Of a stretch of DNA of 64,000 bases, positions 38,109 to 49,048 are shown in pieces. Made by a program: the position numbers and the translations under genes. The stretch's first letter is position 1, and each line of letters begins with the position of its first letter. Location: the NCBI RefSeq assembly GCF_900129615.1, contig NZ_FQWI01000002.1, forward strand, positions 1 to 64,000, written 5' to 3'. Source of the DNA: Pectobacterium carotovorum. GTDB taxonomy: Bacteria; Pseudomonadota; Gammaproteobacteria; Enterobacterales; Enterobacteriaceae. The notes under the pieces were generated by a model, which saw only the letters and a program-made list of their open reading frames with translations, did no database searches and had not been told where the DNA came from.

Positions 38109-40100
38109 ATGATGAAAACTCCGTCGCTAACAGGCTCTATGTTCTTTACGACGCCAAAGTTTGCGCGCCTTCGCTTCGCTTTCAAACTGAGCTTCGCGAT
38201 TGTGCTATCCCTGTTTCTGGGCTTCCACCTCCAGTTGGAAACGCCGCGCTGGTCGGTGCTGACGGCGGCGATTGTCGCCGCTGGCCCGGCGTTCGCTGCG
38301 GGTGGTGAACCGTTTTCTGGCGCGATCCGTCATCGTGGTATTCTGCGCATTATTGGTACGTTTATCGGCTGTATCGGTGCGCTTGTCATCATTATCGCTA
38401 CCGTTCGTGCACCTGTCGTGATGTTGATGCTGTGCTGTATTTGGGCAGGGCTCTGCACCTGGGTTTCCTCGCTGGTTAAAGTCGAAAACGCCTATATCTT
38501 CGGGCTGGCAGGTTATACCGCGCTGATTATTATTGTATCGACGCAGGGAACGCCGTTGCTGACGCCGCAGTTTGCCGTGGAACGCTGTAGCGAGATTGTG
38601 CTGGGCATCGTCTGTGCCATTTTGGCGGATTTACTGTTTTCGCCACGTTCGATCAAGCAGGATGTTGACCGCAGCATCGGTGAACTGCTGGTGGATCAGT
38701 ATCGGCTACTGCAACTCAGCATGAGCGGGGCGGAGAAAGAAGCGATAGACGCGGCATGGCACGCGCTGGTGCGTAAAACGACCGCGCTGAACGGCATGCA
38801 CAGCAGCCTGATGCTGGAGTCTTCACGCTGGCAGAACAGCAATCGCCGCTTAACATCGCTGCATACGCAATCGCTCACGATGATCACACAGGCGTGTGAA
38901 AACTATCTGATGTTGCAGGATGTCCCGACCCCTGTAAAAAGCAGCCTGAAACTGGTGTTGGAGCAGCCTGTTGAGTCGCTCCGCGATGTGCATTGCCGTG
39001 TGAAAGCATTACGCCACTTGATTGCGGCGGATAGCCGCGATGTGCCGCCTACGTTGGTCAGTTGGGTTGGCGCGGCAATGCGCTATCTGCTATTGGCGAA
39101 GGGCGTACAGACCAACGGGCGCATTAATACGATAGAAGCTGACGTGCTGAACAGCGAGGTGGAAATTAAAGCGCCTTCGGCTGAAACCCATCATGCCATG
39201 ATCAACGGTTTACGCACTGGCGTGGCGACGGCGCTGGGCTGCCTGTTCTGGCTAAGCACCGGCTGGACTTCCGGCAGTGTGTGTATGGTGATGATTGCGG
39301 TGGTGACGTCGCTTGCCATGCGTTTGCCGAATCCACAGATGATGGCGAAGGATTTTCTTTTTGGGACGATCTACGCGCTGCCGCTGGGCGCATTGATGTT
39401 CATGTTTATCATGCCGTCAACGCAGCAAAGCATGCTGCTGCTGTGCCTGAGTCTGGGGGCGATGGCTTTCTTCCTCGGGCTTGAGGTACAAAAGCGTCGG
39501 TTGGGCTCGCTGGGCGCATTAGCCAGTACGATCAATATCCTGGTGCTGGATAACCCGATGACGTTCAACATTAGCCAGTTCCTGGACAGCGCGATCGGCC
39601 AGATCATCGGCTGTTTTCTGGCGCTGATGGTGATCCTGCTGATCCGGGATAACACCAAAGCACACACGGGGAGAACGCTGCTGAACCGCTTTGTGTATGG
39701 TGCCGTCTCAGCACTGACGACCAACACGGCGCGTCGCAAGGAAAACCACCTGCCCGCGCTGTATCAACAGCTGTTCCTGCTGCTGAGCAGCTTCCCTGAC
39801 GATATTGCCAAGTATCGTCTCGCGCTATGGCTGATCATTATGCACCAACGTTTGAGAACGCTGAATATTCCGCAAAACGCGGCGCTGTCTGCCTTTCATC
39901 GTCAGATTCGTGCAACCGCAGAGCAGGTGATTTCAGCCCGACGCGATACTACGCGCAGCCGCTATTTCACGCAGCTGTTGGATGAGCTTGAACGTTATCA
40001 GCAAATGCTGACAGAACAGCAACTTCCTCCAAGCGTGACGGTGCCTGTAGGGCGATTAACCGGGATTCTGCGTGATTATCAGCATGCGCTAAGCCGCTAA
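38109..40100 (+). CDS. aaeB: Aromatic-acid efflux pump, transporter subunit AaeB
   Basis: A 663-aa inner-membrane protein of the FUSC/AaeB family with two blocks of helices (about residues 25-170 and 370-510) separated by cytoplasmic domains. [20 protein letters not shown] is a family signature. With AaeA it exports hydroxybenzoic acids as a metabolic relief valve. It lies 8 bases after aaeA. Confidence 0.96.
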   Translation: MMKTPSLTGSMFFTTPKFARLRFAFKLSFAIVLSLFLGFHLQLETPRWSVLTAAIVAAGPAFAAGGEPFSGAIRHRGILRIIGTFIGCIGALVIIIATVRAPVVMLMLCCIWAGLCTWVSSLVKVENAYIFGLAGYTALIIIVSTQGTPLLTPQFAVERCSEIVLGIVCAILADLLFSPRSIKQDVDRSIGELLVDQYRLLQLSMSGAEKEAIDAAWHALVRKTTALNGMHSSLMLESSRWQNSNRRLTSLHTQSLTMITQACENYLMLQDVPTPVKSSLKLVLEQPVESLRDVHCRVKALRHLIAADSRDVPPTLVSWVGAAMRYLLLAKGVQTNGRINTIEADVLNSEVEIKAPSAETHHAMINGLRTGVATALGCLFWLSTGWTSGSVCMVMIAVVTSLAMRLPNPQMMAKDFLFGTIYALPLGALMFMFIMPSTQQSMLLLCLSLGAMAFFLGLEVQKRRLGSLGALASTINILVLDNPMTFNISQFLDSAIGQIIGCFLALMVILLIRDNTKAHTGRTLLNRFVYGAVSALTTNTARRKENHLPALYQQLFLLLSSFPDDIAKYRLALWLIIMHQRLRTLNIPQNAALSAFHRQIRATAEQVISARRDTTRSRYFTQLLDELERYQQMLTEQQLPPSVTVPVGRLTGILRDYQHALSR

Positions 40101-40247
40101 GCCGCTAACCTCGGTGGGCGAGATGGTGCGATAACACTAACGATTAATCCGAGAGTGCCTCAGGCCGCGCCCATCCCTTCTATACTGAATTATCCATAGC
40201 TTCCCTCATAACGTCATGGAATATGACCCTTTTCAGGAGGTAACACG

Positions 40248-41702
40248 ATGTCAGGACAAAATTTGCAGAGTCATGAACTGTTCAAAACGGGCTACTTTGC
40301 TGCGGGGAAATGGCAGCAGAGCGGCGCGACCTTCGAGGTTGTGAATCCGGCGACGGGTGAATCGATTGCCAGCGTGGCGAAAGCGGGAAAGAAAGAGACG
40401 CAGGCGGCGATTGATGCAGCCTATGCCGCTTTTCCTGCCTGGAAGCGTAAAACCGCGAAGGAACGGTCTGAAATTCTGTATCGCTGGTACGAACTGATTC
40501 TGGAAAATAAACGCTATCTGGCGGAGTTGATGACCGCTGAGCAGGGTAAGCCAGTGCAGGAAGCCGAAGGTGAAGTCGTCTACGCGGCGAATTTCATTCA
40601 GTGGTTTGCTGAGCAGGGAAAACGGGCTAACGGTGAGATTATTCCGCCTGCGAAACCCGGATCGAAGATTTACGCCACGCGTGAACCCGTAGGCGTCGTT
40701 GTCGCTATTACACCGTGGAATTTCCCGCTGGCGATGCTGACACGTAAGCTGGGGCCAGCCCTGGCCGCGGGATGTACCGGCGTCATCAAACCCGCGAACA
40801 ACACGCCGCTGTCTGCGTTTGCGCTGTTGGCGCTGGCACAGCAGGCGGGTGTGCCGGATGGCGTACTCAACGGTGTGGCGGGCGACACGCAGGCGATTAG
40901 CGATACCGTCATGGCGAGCGATAAAGTGCGCAAAATTTCCTTCACTGGTTCGACAGAAGTAGGGAAAACGCTGGTGCGCAACGCTGCAGATACGATGAAG
41001 AAAGTGTCGATGGAGCTGGGCGGCAACGCGCCTTATATCGTGTTTGATGATGCGGATATTCAGGCTGCGGTGAAAGGCGCGATCGCTAATCGCTTCCGCA
41101 ATGCGGGTCAGGTCTGCGTCAGCGCCAACCGATTTTATATTCAGGACGGCGTCTACGATGAGTTTGTCTCTCTGCTTGCGGAAGAAGTGAAGAAGTTGAA
41201 GGTCGGCAACGGTATGGATGACGGCGTCGTGCTCGGTCCGCTGATTGACGATGCTGCCGTTGAGAAGGTGGAAAAGCACGTCAATGACGCGGTAGAAAAG
41301 GGAGGCAAGGCGCTTGTCGGTGGTAAACGGTACAAGCTGGGCCACAGCTTCTTTGAGCCGACGGTGATTGTTGATGCCAACGAAGCGATGCTGCTGGCGC
41401 AGGAAGAAACCTTTGGCCCGGTAGCTCCCTGTTTCCGCTTCAAAACGGAAGAAGAAGTGATTCAGCGCGCCAACAATACGCCATTTGGTCTGGCGGCTTA
41501 CTTCTACAGCCAGAATTTGCAGCGTGTGTTCCGCGTAGCAGAAGCGCTGGAGAGCGGCATGATTGGCATTAACGAATGCGCGGTTTCAACCGAGTTAGCC
41601 CCCTTCGGCGGCGTGAAAGAGTCAGGATTAGGCCGCGAAGGCTCTGTTCTGGGGCTGGATGAGTTTCTGGAAGTGAAAACCTGGCATCTGGGCGGGTTGT
41701 AA
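40248..41702 (+). CDS. gabD: NAD(P)-dependent succinate-semialdehyde dehydrogenase
   Basis: A 484-aa aldehyde dehydrogenase. It has VVVAITPWNFPLAMLTRKLG, the cofactor-binding FTGSTEVGK, the general-base Glu in MELGGNAPYIVF and the catalytic Cys in NAGQVCVSANRF near residue 290. It is closest to GabD/Sad, which oxidise succinate semialdehyde in GABA breakdown, and plants are rich in GABA. No gabT or gabP lies nearby, so the symbol is by similarity and paralogues with other aldehydes cannot be excluded. AGGAGG precedes the ATG. Confidence 0.8.
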   Translation: MSGQNLQSHELFKTGYFAAGKWQQSGATFEVVNPATGESIASVAKAGKKETQAAIDAAYAAFPAWKRKTAKERSEILYRWYELILENKRYLAELMTAEQGKPVQEAEGEVVYAANFIQWFAEQGKRANGEIIPPAKPGSKIYATREPVGVVVAITPWNFPLAMLTRKLGPALAAGCTGVIKPANNTPLSAFALLALAQQAGVPDGVLNGVAGDTQAISDTVMASDKVRKISFTGSTEVGKTLVRNAADTMKKVSMELGGNAPYIVFDDADIQAAVKGAIANRFRNAGQVCVSANRFYIQDGVYDEFVSLLAEEVKKLKVGNGMDDGVVLGPLIDDAAVEKVEKHVNDAVEKGGKALVGGKRYKLGHSFFEPTVIVDANEAMLLAQEETFGPVAPCFRFKTEEEVIQRANNTPFGLAAYFYSQNLQRVFRVAEALESGMIGINECAVSTELAPFGGVKESGLGREGSVLGLDEFLEVKTWHLGGL

Positions 41703-41760
41703 TCTGGGATGCTGTCGCGATCGGAATGGAACGTGAGCTTAACGAACTACCGGTAATACA

Positions 41761-41790
41761 TGGGATGAGTGAGACATACTCCTCATCCCA
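41761..41790 (-). terminator. Hairpin between gabD and darP
   Basis: A 9-bp stem, TGGGATGAG with its complement, lies 9 bases past the darP stop between convergent genes. Neither side has a clear T-run. Confidence 0.45.
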
Positions 41791-41799
41791 CGATCGCCG

Positions 41800-42351
41800 T
41801 TAGTCTGTGGTCTCAGCCAGTTCGCGTAGATACTGGAAGATCTGGCGGGCAGATTTCGGCGGCTTATTCGTCGCTTTCTCTTTCTGCGCATTGCGCACCA
41901 GAGAACGTAACTGCTGACGGTCAGCGTGAGGATACAGCGCCAGAATATCGGGGACCACATCGTCACCCTCTTCAATCAGACGGTCGCGCAGCTGTTCCAG
42001 TTTGTGGAATAACGCCACCTGCTGATTATGACGGTTGTTCAGCTTATCCAGCGCGGTTTGGATCGGCTCTGGATCGCGGGCGCGCAGCATTTTACCAATC
42101 AGCTGTAGCTGACGGCGGCGGCCTTCTTTCTTAATCCGCTGCGCCAGTTCCACTGCCGCACGCAGATCGTCGTCCAACGGGATCTTCTCCAGGGCGTTTT
42201 TGCCCAGATCGACCAGTTCCGCGCCGAGATCTTTCAGCGCTTCGGCATCGCGCTTTATTTCACTTTTGCTGACCCAGATAATTTCATCATCTTCGTCGTC
42301 TTCTTGGTTATCGGGGGCGTCGTTCAGCCAGTCTTCGTATTTTTGCTTCAT
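41800..42351 (-). CDS. darP: Ribosome-associated protein DarP (YjgA)
   Basis: A 183-aa protein that associates with the 50S precursor and promotes correct assembly of the peptidyl-transferase centre. It has an acidic N-terminus ([10 protein letters not shown]), [18 protein letters not shown], and basic helices. The length equals that of E. coli. It is divergent from pmbA. Confidence 0.95.
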   Translation of the reverse strand: MKQKYEDWLNDAPDNQEDDEDDEIIWVSKSEIKRDAEALKDLGAELVDLGKNALEKIPLDDDLRAAVELAQRIKKEGRRRQLQLIGKMLRARDPEPIQTALDKLNNRHNQQVALFHKLEQLRDRLIEEGDDVVPDILALYPHADRQQLRSLVRNAQKEKATNKPPKSARQIFQYLRELAETTD

Positions 42352-42531
42352 GGTTGGCTCCTAAAAAGTGTCCAGGAGCAATTCGTAACGCTACGTGTAG
42401 CGGCTCCGGGATGGTGAACAGCGTGCCCACCAGAAAAAAGAGGCTGATACTAACAGGTTTGGGCTTTGTGCGAAATTGTCCGTAGATCCTGTTAGACTAG
42501 AAAGCATTATGCTACACCATTTTATGCTCCT

Positions 42532-42571
42532 CATACTTCACGTTACCTACGTGTTGGCTGCGCGAAGTATA
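42532..42571. repeat. Left-half ERIC-like fragment
   Basis: CATACTTCACGTTACCTACG followed by TGTTGGCTGCGC resembles the first 40 bases of the repeat at 13851-13968. The palindrome core and right half are missing. It lies in the darP-pmbA divergent region, where no gene is seen. Confidence 0.55.
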
Positions 42572-42646
42572 TAGAGTATACGCCCCTTTTGTGCTCGTTG
42601 CGGGGATGATGATGGTGAGCTTTCTTCCACTCATTATGGCAGAACA

Positions 42647-43987
42647 ATGACGATAACTACTCAGGTTGCAGAGCAGCGTAAAGCGCTGGAGCTCGCGGTT
42701 GCTCAGGCGCTGGAACTGGCGCGTGCCGGTTCTGATGCGGCAGAAGTCGCGGTGTCAAAAACGACGGGCATTAGCGTCAGTACCCGTTATGGTGAGGTTG
42801 AAAATGTTGAATTCAACAGCGATGGCGCGTTGGGCATTACGGTTTATCACCAACAGCGTAAAGGCAGCGCATCGTCTACCGATCTCAGCCCGGATGCGAT
42901 AGCCCGTACCGTACAGGCCGCGCTGGATATTGCGCGTTATACCTCTGTCGATCCTTTTGCTGGCCCGGCGGATCGGGAGCTTCTGGCGTTCGACGCGCCG
43001 GATCTGGATCTGTTCCATCCGACCGAGCTGGATGCGGATCGCGGCATTGAATTAGCCGCTCGCGCAGAGCAGGCGGCGTTACAGGCAGACAAGCGCATCA
43101 CTAACACCGAAGGCGGCAGTTTTAACAGCCACTACGGTGTGAAGGTGTTCGGCAATAGCCACGGCCTGCTGAAAAGCTACTGCTCTAGCCGTCACTCTAT
43201 GTCCAGCTGTGTGATTGCCGAAGTGAATGGCGATATGGAGCGAGATTATGCCTACACCGTTGGCCGTGCGCTGGATGACTTACTCAGCCCGGAATGGGTG
43301 GGCGAAGAGTGCGCGCGCCGCACATTATCCCGTTTGTCACCGCGTAAACTGCCCACCATGCAGGCTCCGGTGATGTTCTCTGCGGAAGTGGCGACGGGCC
43401 TGTTTGGCCATTTGGTTGGCGCCATTAGCGGCGGCAGCGTTTATCGTAAATCCACTTTCCTGCTGGATAAGCTGGGTCAGCAGATTCTGCCGAAGTGGCT
43501 GACGATTGAGGAACAACCTCATCTGCTGAGAGGGCTGGCCTCTACGCCGTTCGACAGTGAAGGCGTGCGGACGCAGGCGCGTGAAATTGTGAAGGCGGGC
43601 GTGTTGCAGACCTGGCTCATGACAAGCTACTCCGCGCGTAAGCTGGGCATGCAGAGCACCGGTCATGCGGGAGGCATTCATAACTGGCGGATTGCCGGAC
43701 AGGGTTTGGATTTCAACGGTATGTTGAAACAGATGGGCAAAGGCCTGCTGGTGACCGAACTGATGGGGCAAGGTGTGAGCGGTGTGACGGGGGATTATTC
43801 CCGTGGAGCATCCGGCTTCTGGGTCGAAAACGGTGAAATTCAATATCCGGTCAGCGAGATTACTATCGCGGGTAACCTGAAAGACATGCTGCGTAATATT
43901 GTGACGGTGGGGAACGATATCGAAACCCGAAGCAATATCCAGTGTGGTTCCGTTCTGCTGCCATCGATGAAGATCGCAGGGGAATAA
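42647..43987 (+). CDS. pmbA: Metalloprotease subunit PmbA (TldE)
   Basis: A 446-aa partner of TldD. It lacks the zinc motif of TldD but forms the other half of the proteolytic chamber. It has [20 protein letters not shown] at about residues 42-61 and [20 protein letters not shown] near the C-terminus. It is closely similar to E. coli TldE. It is encoded 7 kb from tldD, so the pair is unlinked within the window but present. Confidence 0.97.
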   Translation: MTITTQVAEQRKALELAVAQALELARAGSDAAEVAVSKTTGISVSTRYGEVENVEFNSDGALGITVYHQQRKGSASSTDLSPDAIARTVQAALDIARYTSVDPFAGPADRELLAFDAPDLDLFHPTELDADRGIELAARAEQAALQADKRITNTEGGSFNSHYGVKVFGNSHGLLKSYCSSRHSMSSCVIAEVNGDMERDYAYTVGRALDDLLSPEWVGEECARRTLSRLSPRKLPTMQAPVMFSAEVATGLFGHLVGAISGGSVYRKSTFLLDKLGQQILPKWLTIEEQPHLLRGLASTPFDSEGVRTQAREIVKAGVLQTWLMTSYSARKLGMQSTGHAGGIHNWRIAGQGLDFNGMLKQMGKGLLVTELMGQGVSGVTGDYSRGASGFWVENGEIQYPVSEITIAGNLKDMLRNIVTVGNDIETRSNIQCGSVLLPSMKIAGE

Positions 43988-44001
43988 ACCTGCTCTTCGT
44001 G

Positions 44002-44040
44002 AGTAACCGTCGCCGTCGGCAGTGTCCGACGGCTGTTACT
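44002..44040. terminator. Hairpin between pmbA and rnk
   Basis: An 8-bp core, GCCGTCGG with its complement, is extended by AGTAAC/GTTACT outer arms. It lies between convergent genes. T-runs are weak on both sides. Confidence 0.5.
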
Positions 44041-44051
44041 CTATCTCTGGT

Positions 44052-44462
44052 TTAGCGGTGGTACTCGCCCGCGGCTTCTGGCTGATAGAGTAGTTCTAGT
44101 ACTTCAATTCGCGTTTCTTCACCGTTTGGCAATTGCCAGGTGATAGAATTTCCCACATGCATTCCCAATAGTGCCGCACCCAGCGGAGCCATCACCGACA
44201 GCGGTTCTTTGCTGTCCTTCACTGCGGCTGGGTAAACCAGCGTGCGGATGTGCTCTTCGTTGGTATTCAGATCGCGGAAACGCACCCGACTATTCATGGT
44301 GACGACATGTGAGGGAATCGATGCCGAAGGCAGAATGTCTGCCCGATCCAGCTCCTCATTCAACGCCTGTGCGATATCGCTGTCCGCAAAGGCGGGCTGC
44401 TCCAATAACATATCCAGACGTTCTGCATCCAATTCACTGATTGTCAGGTTAGGTTTCGTCAT
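44052..44462 (-). CDS. rnk: Nucleoside diphosphate kinase regulator Rnk
   Basis: A 136-aa GreA/GreB-type protein with a short N-terminal coiled coil and a C-terminal FKBP-like domain ([20 protein letters not shown]). It binds RNA polymerase and influences nucleotide levels. The length equals that of E. coli. In E. coli rnk is at a distant locus. Here it follows the rpoN cluster behind a terminator. Confidence 0.95.
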   Translation of the reverse strand: MTKPNLTISELDAERLDMLLEQPAFADSDIAQALNEELDRADILPSASIPSHVVTMNSRVRFRDLNTNEEHIRTLVYPAAVKDSKEPLSVMAPLGAALLGMHVGNSITWQLPNGEETRIEVLELLYQPEAAGEYHR

Positions 44463-44501
44463 ACTCCTCTCCAGTTGGTATTTTCAGATGATATAAAAAT
44501 A

Positions 44502-44529
44502 ACCCCCCGCGCCCAAAGGAGCAGGGGGT
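44502..44529 (-). terminator. Terminator of the rpoN-npr cluster
   Basis: A stem, ACCCCC with GGGGGT, leads on the minus strand into TTATTTTTAT, about 105 bases past the npr stop and before rnk. Confidence 0.75.
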
Positions 44530-44633
44530 ATAAGAAAATATTATGATTTATATAGGTAGATAGTAGGAGGTTCGGAAGGGAAAGTGAAGCGATGCTTGTC
44601 ACGAAGGCTGGCAGATAGCCTGCTAAGGAAATG

Positions 44634-44906
44634 CTAGTCCTCGTCGAACCCGGCTTCAAACAGCCCGATGACGGCGGCAAGCGCCTGTTCTTCATCCGGG
44701 CCAGTGGCTTCCACCTCAATGAGACGCCCTTTGGCCGAGTCCAGCATCAGCATGGCAATCACGCTGCTGGCTTCGGCTTCGGTGCCGCTGTCATTACGCA
44801 GTATTACTTCTGCATCAAAGCTCTGTACCAGCTCGAACAATTTCATGGCTGGGCGAGCGTGCATGCCCAGCTTGTTTTTGATTTCAACCGTTTGCCGGAC
44901 TGTCAT
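44634..44906 (-). CDS. npr: Nitrogen phosphotransferase carrier NPr
   Basis: A 90-aa HPr-like phosphocarrier that passes phosphate from EI-Ntr to PtsN. The phospho-His is in [15 protein letters not shown] (about residue 16). It also tunes LpxD and potassium-related regulation in E. coli. It lies 31 bases after rapZ, the last gene of the cluster. Confidence 0.97.
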   Translation of the reverse strand: MTVRQTVEIKNKLGMHARPAMKLFELVQSFDAEVILRNDSGTEAEASSVIAMLMLDSAKGRLIEVEATGPDEEQALAAVIGLFEAGFDED

Positions 44907-44937
44907 AGGTTACCTGGCTGTACTGGTTTGCCGACTA

Positions 44938-45795
44938 TCACGAGGGTTTACGTTTTTCCAGCGTACGGTGGCGTGACTGTACGTTCTTACCGCGTGAGCG
45001 GAAGTAGTCTGCCAGCTGTTCAGCAACGTAGACGGAACGGTGTTTACCGCCGGTACAGCCAATCGCAACGGTCAGGTAGCTGCGGTTATTGGTTTCCAGC
45101 ATCGGCAGCCACAGTTCCAGATAGCTGCGAGTCTGGTAGATGAAGTTGTGAACTTCGGTATGCCTGTCGAGGAAAGACGCAACGGGCTTATCCAGACCGG
45201 TCATCGGGCGCAGTTTCGGATCCCAGTGCGGGTTCGGCAGGAAGCGCACGTCAAAGACGTAATCCGCATCGATAGGGATACCGTGCTTGAAGCCGAACGA
45301 TTCGAACACCATCGTGAGCTCGCGTTCTCGCTTGCCGAGCAGCCGAGTACGCAGCATTTCGGCCAGCTCATGTACCGACATCTCTGAGGTGTCGATAATC
45401 AGATCGGCACGTGAACGCAGCGGCTCCAGTAGGTCGCTTTCTTCATCAATGGCGCTTTCCAGTGACAGATTCTTGCTGGAGAGCGGGTGAAGGCGACGGG
45501 TATCGCTGTAGCGACGAATCAGCGTATTGCGATCGGCATCCAGAAACAGCAGTTGAGGCGAGAAGCTGGGTGGCAGTTGCTCCATGGCATGCTCGAAGAT
45601 CTCTGGGGATTCCGGCATATTGCGCACGTCAATGCTGACTGCTGCGGAAATGTTACGTGCCGCAAGCGTATTAGCCAGTTCTGGCAGTAGAACCACTGGC
45701 AGGTTATCTACGCAGTAGAACCCCATATCTTCCAGTGCGCGCAGGGCGACAGATTTCCCTGAACCTGAGCGACCACTGACAATCATCAGCACCAT
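44938..45795 (-). CDS. rapZ: RNase adapter protein RapZ
   Basis: A 285-aa protein that binds the small RNA GlmZ, hands it to RNase E and so adjusts GlmS and amino-sugar synthesis. It has an N-terminal Walker [13 protein letters not shown], and a C-terminal CTGGKHRSV region for RNA and metabolite binding. The ATG at 45795 has GGGGAG 8 bases upstream and gives the E. coli N-terminus MVLMIVSG. Seven extra upstream codons are rejected. Confidence 0.97.
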   Translation of the reverse strand: MVLMIVSGRSGSGKSVALRALEDMGFYCVDNLPVVLLPELANTLAARNISAAVSIDVRNMPESPEIFEHAMEQLPPSFSPQLLFLDADRNTLIRRYSDTRRLHPLSSKNLSLESAIDEESDLLEPLRSRADLIIDTSEMSVHELAEMLRTRLLGKRERELTMVFESFGFKHGIPIDADYVFDVRFLPNPHWDPKLRPMTGLDKPVASFLDRHTEVHNFIYQTRSYLELWLPMLETNNRSYLTVAIGCTGGKHRSVYVAEQLADYFRSRGKNVQSRHRTLEKRKPS

Positions 45796-45955
45796 CTGAC
45801 GACTCCCCTCTGGCAACGTGATGGCGAATTTGCATTGCCACTGTTTTTATAAAGTGATGTATAGCTAAAAAAATGACGGCTTAGCGCATGGATTGCAAGC
45901 ATTCTCTGAATCCACGGCAAATCGCTCATCATCGTGAACATGACCACCATCCGGC

Positions 45956-46429
45956 TTAACCGGCTTCCGTCATAATCTGGTACAGCTCTTCATCGCTTTG
46001 CGCCGCACGCAGGCGTCGGCAAACCGTTTTATCCGCCAGCCGCTTGGCAACAAGCGACAGGGTATGCAAATGGGTTTTACATTGTTCCGCCGGAACCAGC
46101 AAGGCAAAAAGCAGATCAACGGCCTGATTATCAATGGCATCGAAAGCGATCGGTTGCTCTAACTGGATGAAAACACCGATGGCGCCCAGCGCATTATCGT
46201 CTTCCAGCTTACCGTGAGGAATGGCAATGCCGCCGCCGATTCCCGTGCTGCCCATGCGTTCGCGGGTGAGGATGGCATCAAAAATAATCTGCGAAGGAAT
46301 GTTAAGCTGCTTTGCGGCCAGCTCGCTGATAATTTCCAATGCCCGTTTCTTACTCTGGCAGTGGACGGTGCTTCGGGTGCACTCAGGGCGTAATACGGTG
46401 CTGAGCTGCAATACGGGATCGTGGTTCAT
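45956..46429 (-). CDS. ptsN: Nitrogen PTS EIIA protein PtsN
   Basis: A 157-aa EIIA domain, the last phosphoryl acceptor of the nitrogen PTS. The phospho-His is in GIAIPHGKLED near residue 73. In its unphosphorylated form it controls KdpD, TrkA and other partners. The ATG at 46429 matches the family length. The 29-codon extension upstream is not conserved. It lies between hpf and rapZ. Confidence 0.96.
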   Translation of the reverse strand: MNHDPVLQLSTVLRPECTRSTVHCQSKKRALEIISELAAKQLNIPSQIIFDAILTRERMGSTGIGGGIAIPHGKLEDDNALGAIGVFIQLEQPIAFDAIDNQAVDLLFALLVPAEQCKTHLHTLSLVAKRLADKTVCRRLRAAQSDEELYQIMTEAG

Positions 46430-46525
46430 TATATTTTCACTTAACGACGCTTTCACTTCTGGTGATCCCGACCCACCCGATGGATGGGCCGAGTTTGTTC
46501 CTTTGCCAAACGGCAAAGGAGAAAA

Positions 46526-46813
46526 TTAGTGCTGCTTAAGTTTATCTTTATGCTTATTGAGCTGTCTCGCCAGCTTATCAATCAATAAATCTATCGCAGC
46601 GTACATATCTGCCGCCTCTGAGGTTGCATGCAGCTCGCCGCCATTAACGTGGAGCGTGGCCTCGGCAATTTGCTGAACTTTTTCCACTCTCAATACCACA
46701 TTGACCTGATTAATCCGGTCAAAATACTGCTCTAATTTGGCAAATTTGCCATTCACAAAATCACGCAGTGGTTCAGTGATATCGATGTGGTGTCCGGTAA
46801 TGTTGAGCTGCAT
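46526..46813 (-). CDS. hpf: Ribosome hibernation promoting factor
   Basis: A 95-aa short HPF that binds the decoding region of 30S and helps form 100S dimers in stationary phase. It has MQLNITGHHIDITEPLRDFV at the start and DMYAAIDLLIDKLARQLNKH. The ATG at 46813 has GGAAG upstream. It lies 23 bases after rpoN. Confidence 0.97.
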   Translation of the reverse strand: MQLNITGHHIDITEPLRDFVNGKFAKLEQYFDRINQVNVVLRVEKVQQIAEATLHVNGGELHATSEAADMYAAIDLLIDKLARQLNKHKDKLKQH

Positions 46814-46836
46814 AGTGTCTTCCTTCTCTGTTGAGA

Positions 46837-48270
46837 TCAAACCAGTTGTTTACGCTGATTCGATGGTGGGATAGATAAAGACTCTCGGTATTTTGCAACG
46901 GTTCGACGTGCCACGATAATGCCCTGATCGGAGAGTAGCGCTGTCAGCTTACTATCGCTCAGTGGCTTCACGGGATTTTCCGCTGCAATAAGCTTCTTCA
47001 CCAACGCGCGGATTGCCGTTGACGACGCTTCTCCGCCGCTATCGGTATTAACGTGGCTGGAGAAGAAATATTTTAGCTCAAAAATGCCGCGCGGGCTGTG
47101 CAGGAACTTCTGTGTCGTCACGCGTGAGATGGTGGATTCATGCATATCCACTGCCTGCGCGATGTCTGCCAGTACCATGGGCTTCATGAATTCTTCACCC
47201 TGCTCGAAGAAATCCTGCTGCTGCTCGACGATGCAGCGGGTTACCTTCAGCAGCGTGTCATTGCGACTTTCCAGGCTTTTGATGAGCCAGCGCGCTTCTT
47301 GCAGGTTGCTGCGGATAAACTGCCCGTCGCTGTCGTTGCGCGCGCTGTTACCCAGCGCAGCGTATTGCTGGTTAATCTGCAAACGGGGAACGCTGTCAGT
47401 GTTCAGTTCAACGGACCAGATTCCCTGAACTTTACGGACCAGCACGTCAGGGATGACGTATTCGGATTCACCCGTGTTGATCGATTGTCCCGGACGGGGA
47501 TCGAGCGATTGGATCAGCGCCAGTGCTTCTTTCAGCACTTCTTCTTTCAGGCGCGTGATGCGGATCAGGCTGCGGAAATCATGGTTGGCTAACAGATCGA
47601 GATGATCGCTGACGATCAGACGCGCTTCGGTCAGGCGTGGCGTGTCGTCGGCGAATTGGGAAAGCTGCACCAGCAGACAATCACGCAGGTCGCGGGCGGC
47701 GACGCCAACGGGATCGAAGCGCTGTACGCGTTTGAGTACGGCTTCAACTTCTTCCAGCGTCACGTCGTCGTCACCGATGCTCTCAAGAATGTCTTGTAGC
47801 GGTACAGTCAGGTAACCGGTGTTGTCCACCGCATCGACGATAGAGGTCGCGATAGCCGCGTCGGTATCGGAAAACGGCGTCAGCTCAACCTGCCACATCA
47901 GGTAATCCTGAAGCGTTTGCGTGGTTTCGCCTTGATAAATCGGTAGTTCTTCATCGCGATAATCGGTGCCAGTGCCCGACGGCGTGCCTGCGGAGTAGAT
48001 TTCATCCCAGGTGGCATCAAGCGGCAATTCTTCCGGCATGTCCCTTTGTTCAAGGGCTTCACCGGTATCCAGTGAATCGCTGTCTGCCTTTTCAAATGAC
48101 TCGATTTCGTCGTGCTGATCCGTTTGTTCGAGCAACGGATTACTTTCTAACGCCAGTTGAATCTCCTGTTGCAATTCAAGCGTGGACAGTTGCAACAGGC
48201 GGATCGCCTGTTGGAGCTGTGGAGTCATGGCCAGTTGCTGGCTAAGCCTGAGTTGCAAACCTTGCTTCAT
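46837..48270 (-). CDS. rpoN: RNA polymerase sigma-54 factor
   Basis: A 477-aa sigma factor for nitrogen, flagellar and, in soft-rot bacteria, hrp genes. It has the Gln/Leu-rich activator-interacting region I (about residues 5-50), acidic region II, the core-binding domain and the RpoN box [22 protein letters not shown] near the C-terminus (the box proper being [10 protein letters not shown]). It lies 49 bases after lptB. Confidence 0.99.
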   Translation of the reverse strand: MKQGLQLRLSQQLAMTPQLQQAIRLLQLSTLELQQEIQLALESNPLLEQTDQHDEIESFEKADSDSLDTGEALEQRDMPEELPLDATWDEIYSAGTPSGTGTDYRDEELPIYQGETTQTLQDYLMWQVELTPFSDTDAAIATSIVDAVDNTGYLTVPLQDILESIGDDDVTLEEVEAVLKRVQRFDPVGVAARDLRDCLLVQLSQFADDTPRLTEARLIVSDHLDLLANHDFRSLIRITRLKEEVLKEALALIQSLDPRPGQSINTGESEYVIPDVLVRKVQGIWSVELNTDSVPRLQINQQYAALGNSARNDSDGQFIRSNLQEARWLIKSLESRNDTLLKVTRCIVEQQQDFFEQGEEFMKPMVLADIAQAVDMHESTISRVTTQKFLHSPRGIFELKYFFSSHVNTDSGGEASSTAIRALVKKLIAAENPVKPLSDSKLTALLSDQGIIVARRTVAKYRESLSIPPSNQRKQLV

Positions 48271-48319
48271 AAATCGCGCTAACGTCCCATAAGTACTGCA
48301 AAGATAAAATATTACCCTA

Positions 48320-49045
48320 TCAGAGTCGGAAGCCTTCGCCCAGATACACGCGTTTTACCTGTTCATCGGCCAGAATATCGGTCGGTGAACCGTGGGCGAT
48401 CAGGTTACCCTGACTCACGATGTAGGCTCGTTCACAGACATCAAGCGTTTCGCGGACGTTATGATCGGTAATCAACACGCCAAGCCCGCTGTCACGCAGA
48501 TGCTCAATGATTTTTTTAATATCCAGTACGGAGATCGGGTCTACGCCCGCAAACGGTTCATCCAGCAGGATGAACTTCGGATTCGCTGCCAGCGCACGCG
48601 CAATCTCTACGCGGCGTCTTTCCCCACCGGACAGCGATTGTCCCAGACTATCGCGCAAATGAATAATATGGAATTCTTCCATTAGCTCATTGGCACGATC
48701 TTCCTGCTGTTCGGTCGTCAGATCTTTACGGATCTGTAACACCGCCATCAGATTGTCATACACGCTTAAGCGACGGAAGATAGAGGCTTCCTGCGGCAGA
48801 TAGCCGATGCCACGCAGTGCACGTTCGTGCAAAGGAAGCAGGCTGATGTCGTCGTCATCAATGACGATGCGTCCTTCATCACGCGGGACGATGCCCACCA
48901 CCATGTAGAACGTTGTCGTTTTGCCAGCACCGTTCGGCCCGAGCAGGCCGACGATTTCACCAGAATTCACGGTGAGGCTGACGTTTTCCACGACCTTACG
49001 GCCTTTGTACGCCTTGGCTAGATTTTCTGCGGTTAATGTTGCCAT
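48320..49045 (-). CDS. lptB: LPS export ATPase LptB
   Basis: A 241-aa ABC ATPase that powers extraction of LPS from the inner membrane with LptFG. It has Walker [10 protein letters not shown] near residues 36-44, the signature [15 protein letters not shown] and Walker [14 protein letters not shown]. It lies 3 bases after lptA, so the two are coupled. Confidence 0.98.
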   Translation of the reverse strand: MATLTAENLAKAYKGRKVVENVSLTVNSGEIVGLLGPNGAGKTTTFYMVVGIVPRDEGRIVIDDDDISLLPLHERALRGIGYLPQEASIFRRLSVYDNLMAVLQIRKDLTTEQQEDRANELMEEFHIIHLRDSLGQSLSGGERRRVEIARALAANPKFILLDEPFAGVDPISVLDIKKIIEHLRDSGLGVLITDHNVRETLDVCERAYIVSQGNLIAHGSPTDILADEQVKRVYLGEGFRL

Positions 49046-49048
49046 AAC

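Noticed and set aside
40251-41345. 364-codon frame antisense to gabD
   Set aside because: Mirror of the dehydrogenase codons, rich in Arg and His, without a start signal.
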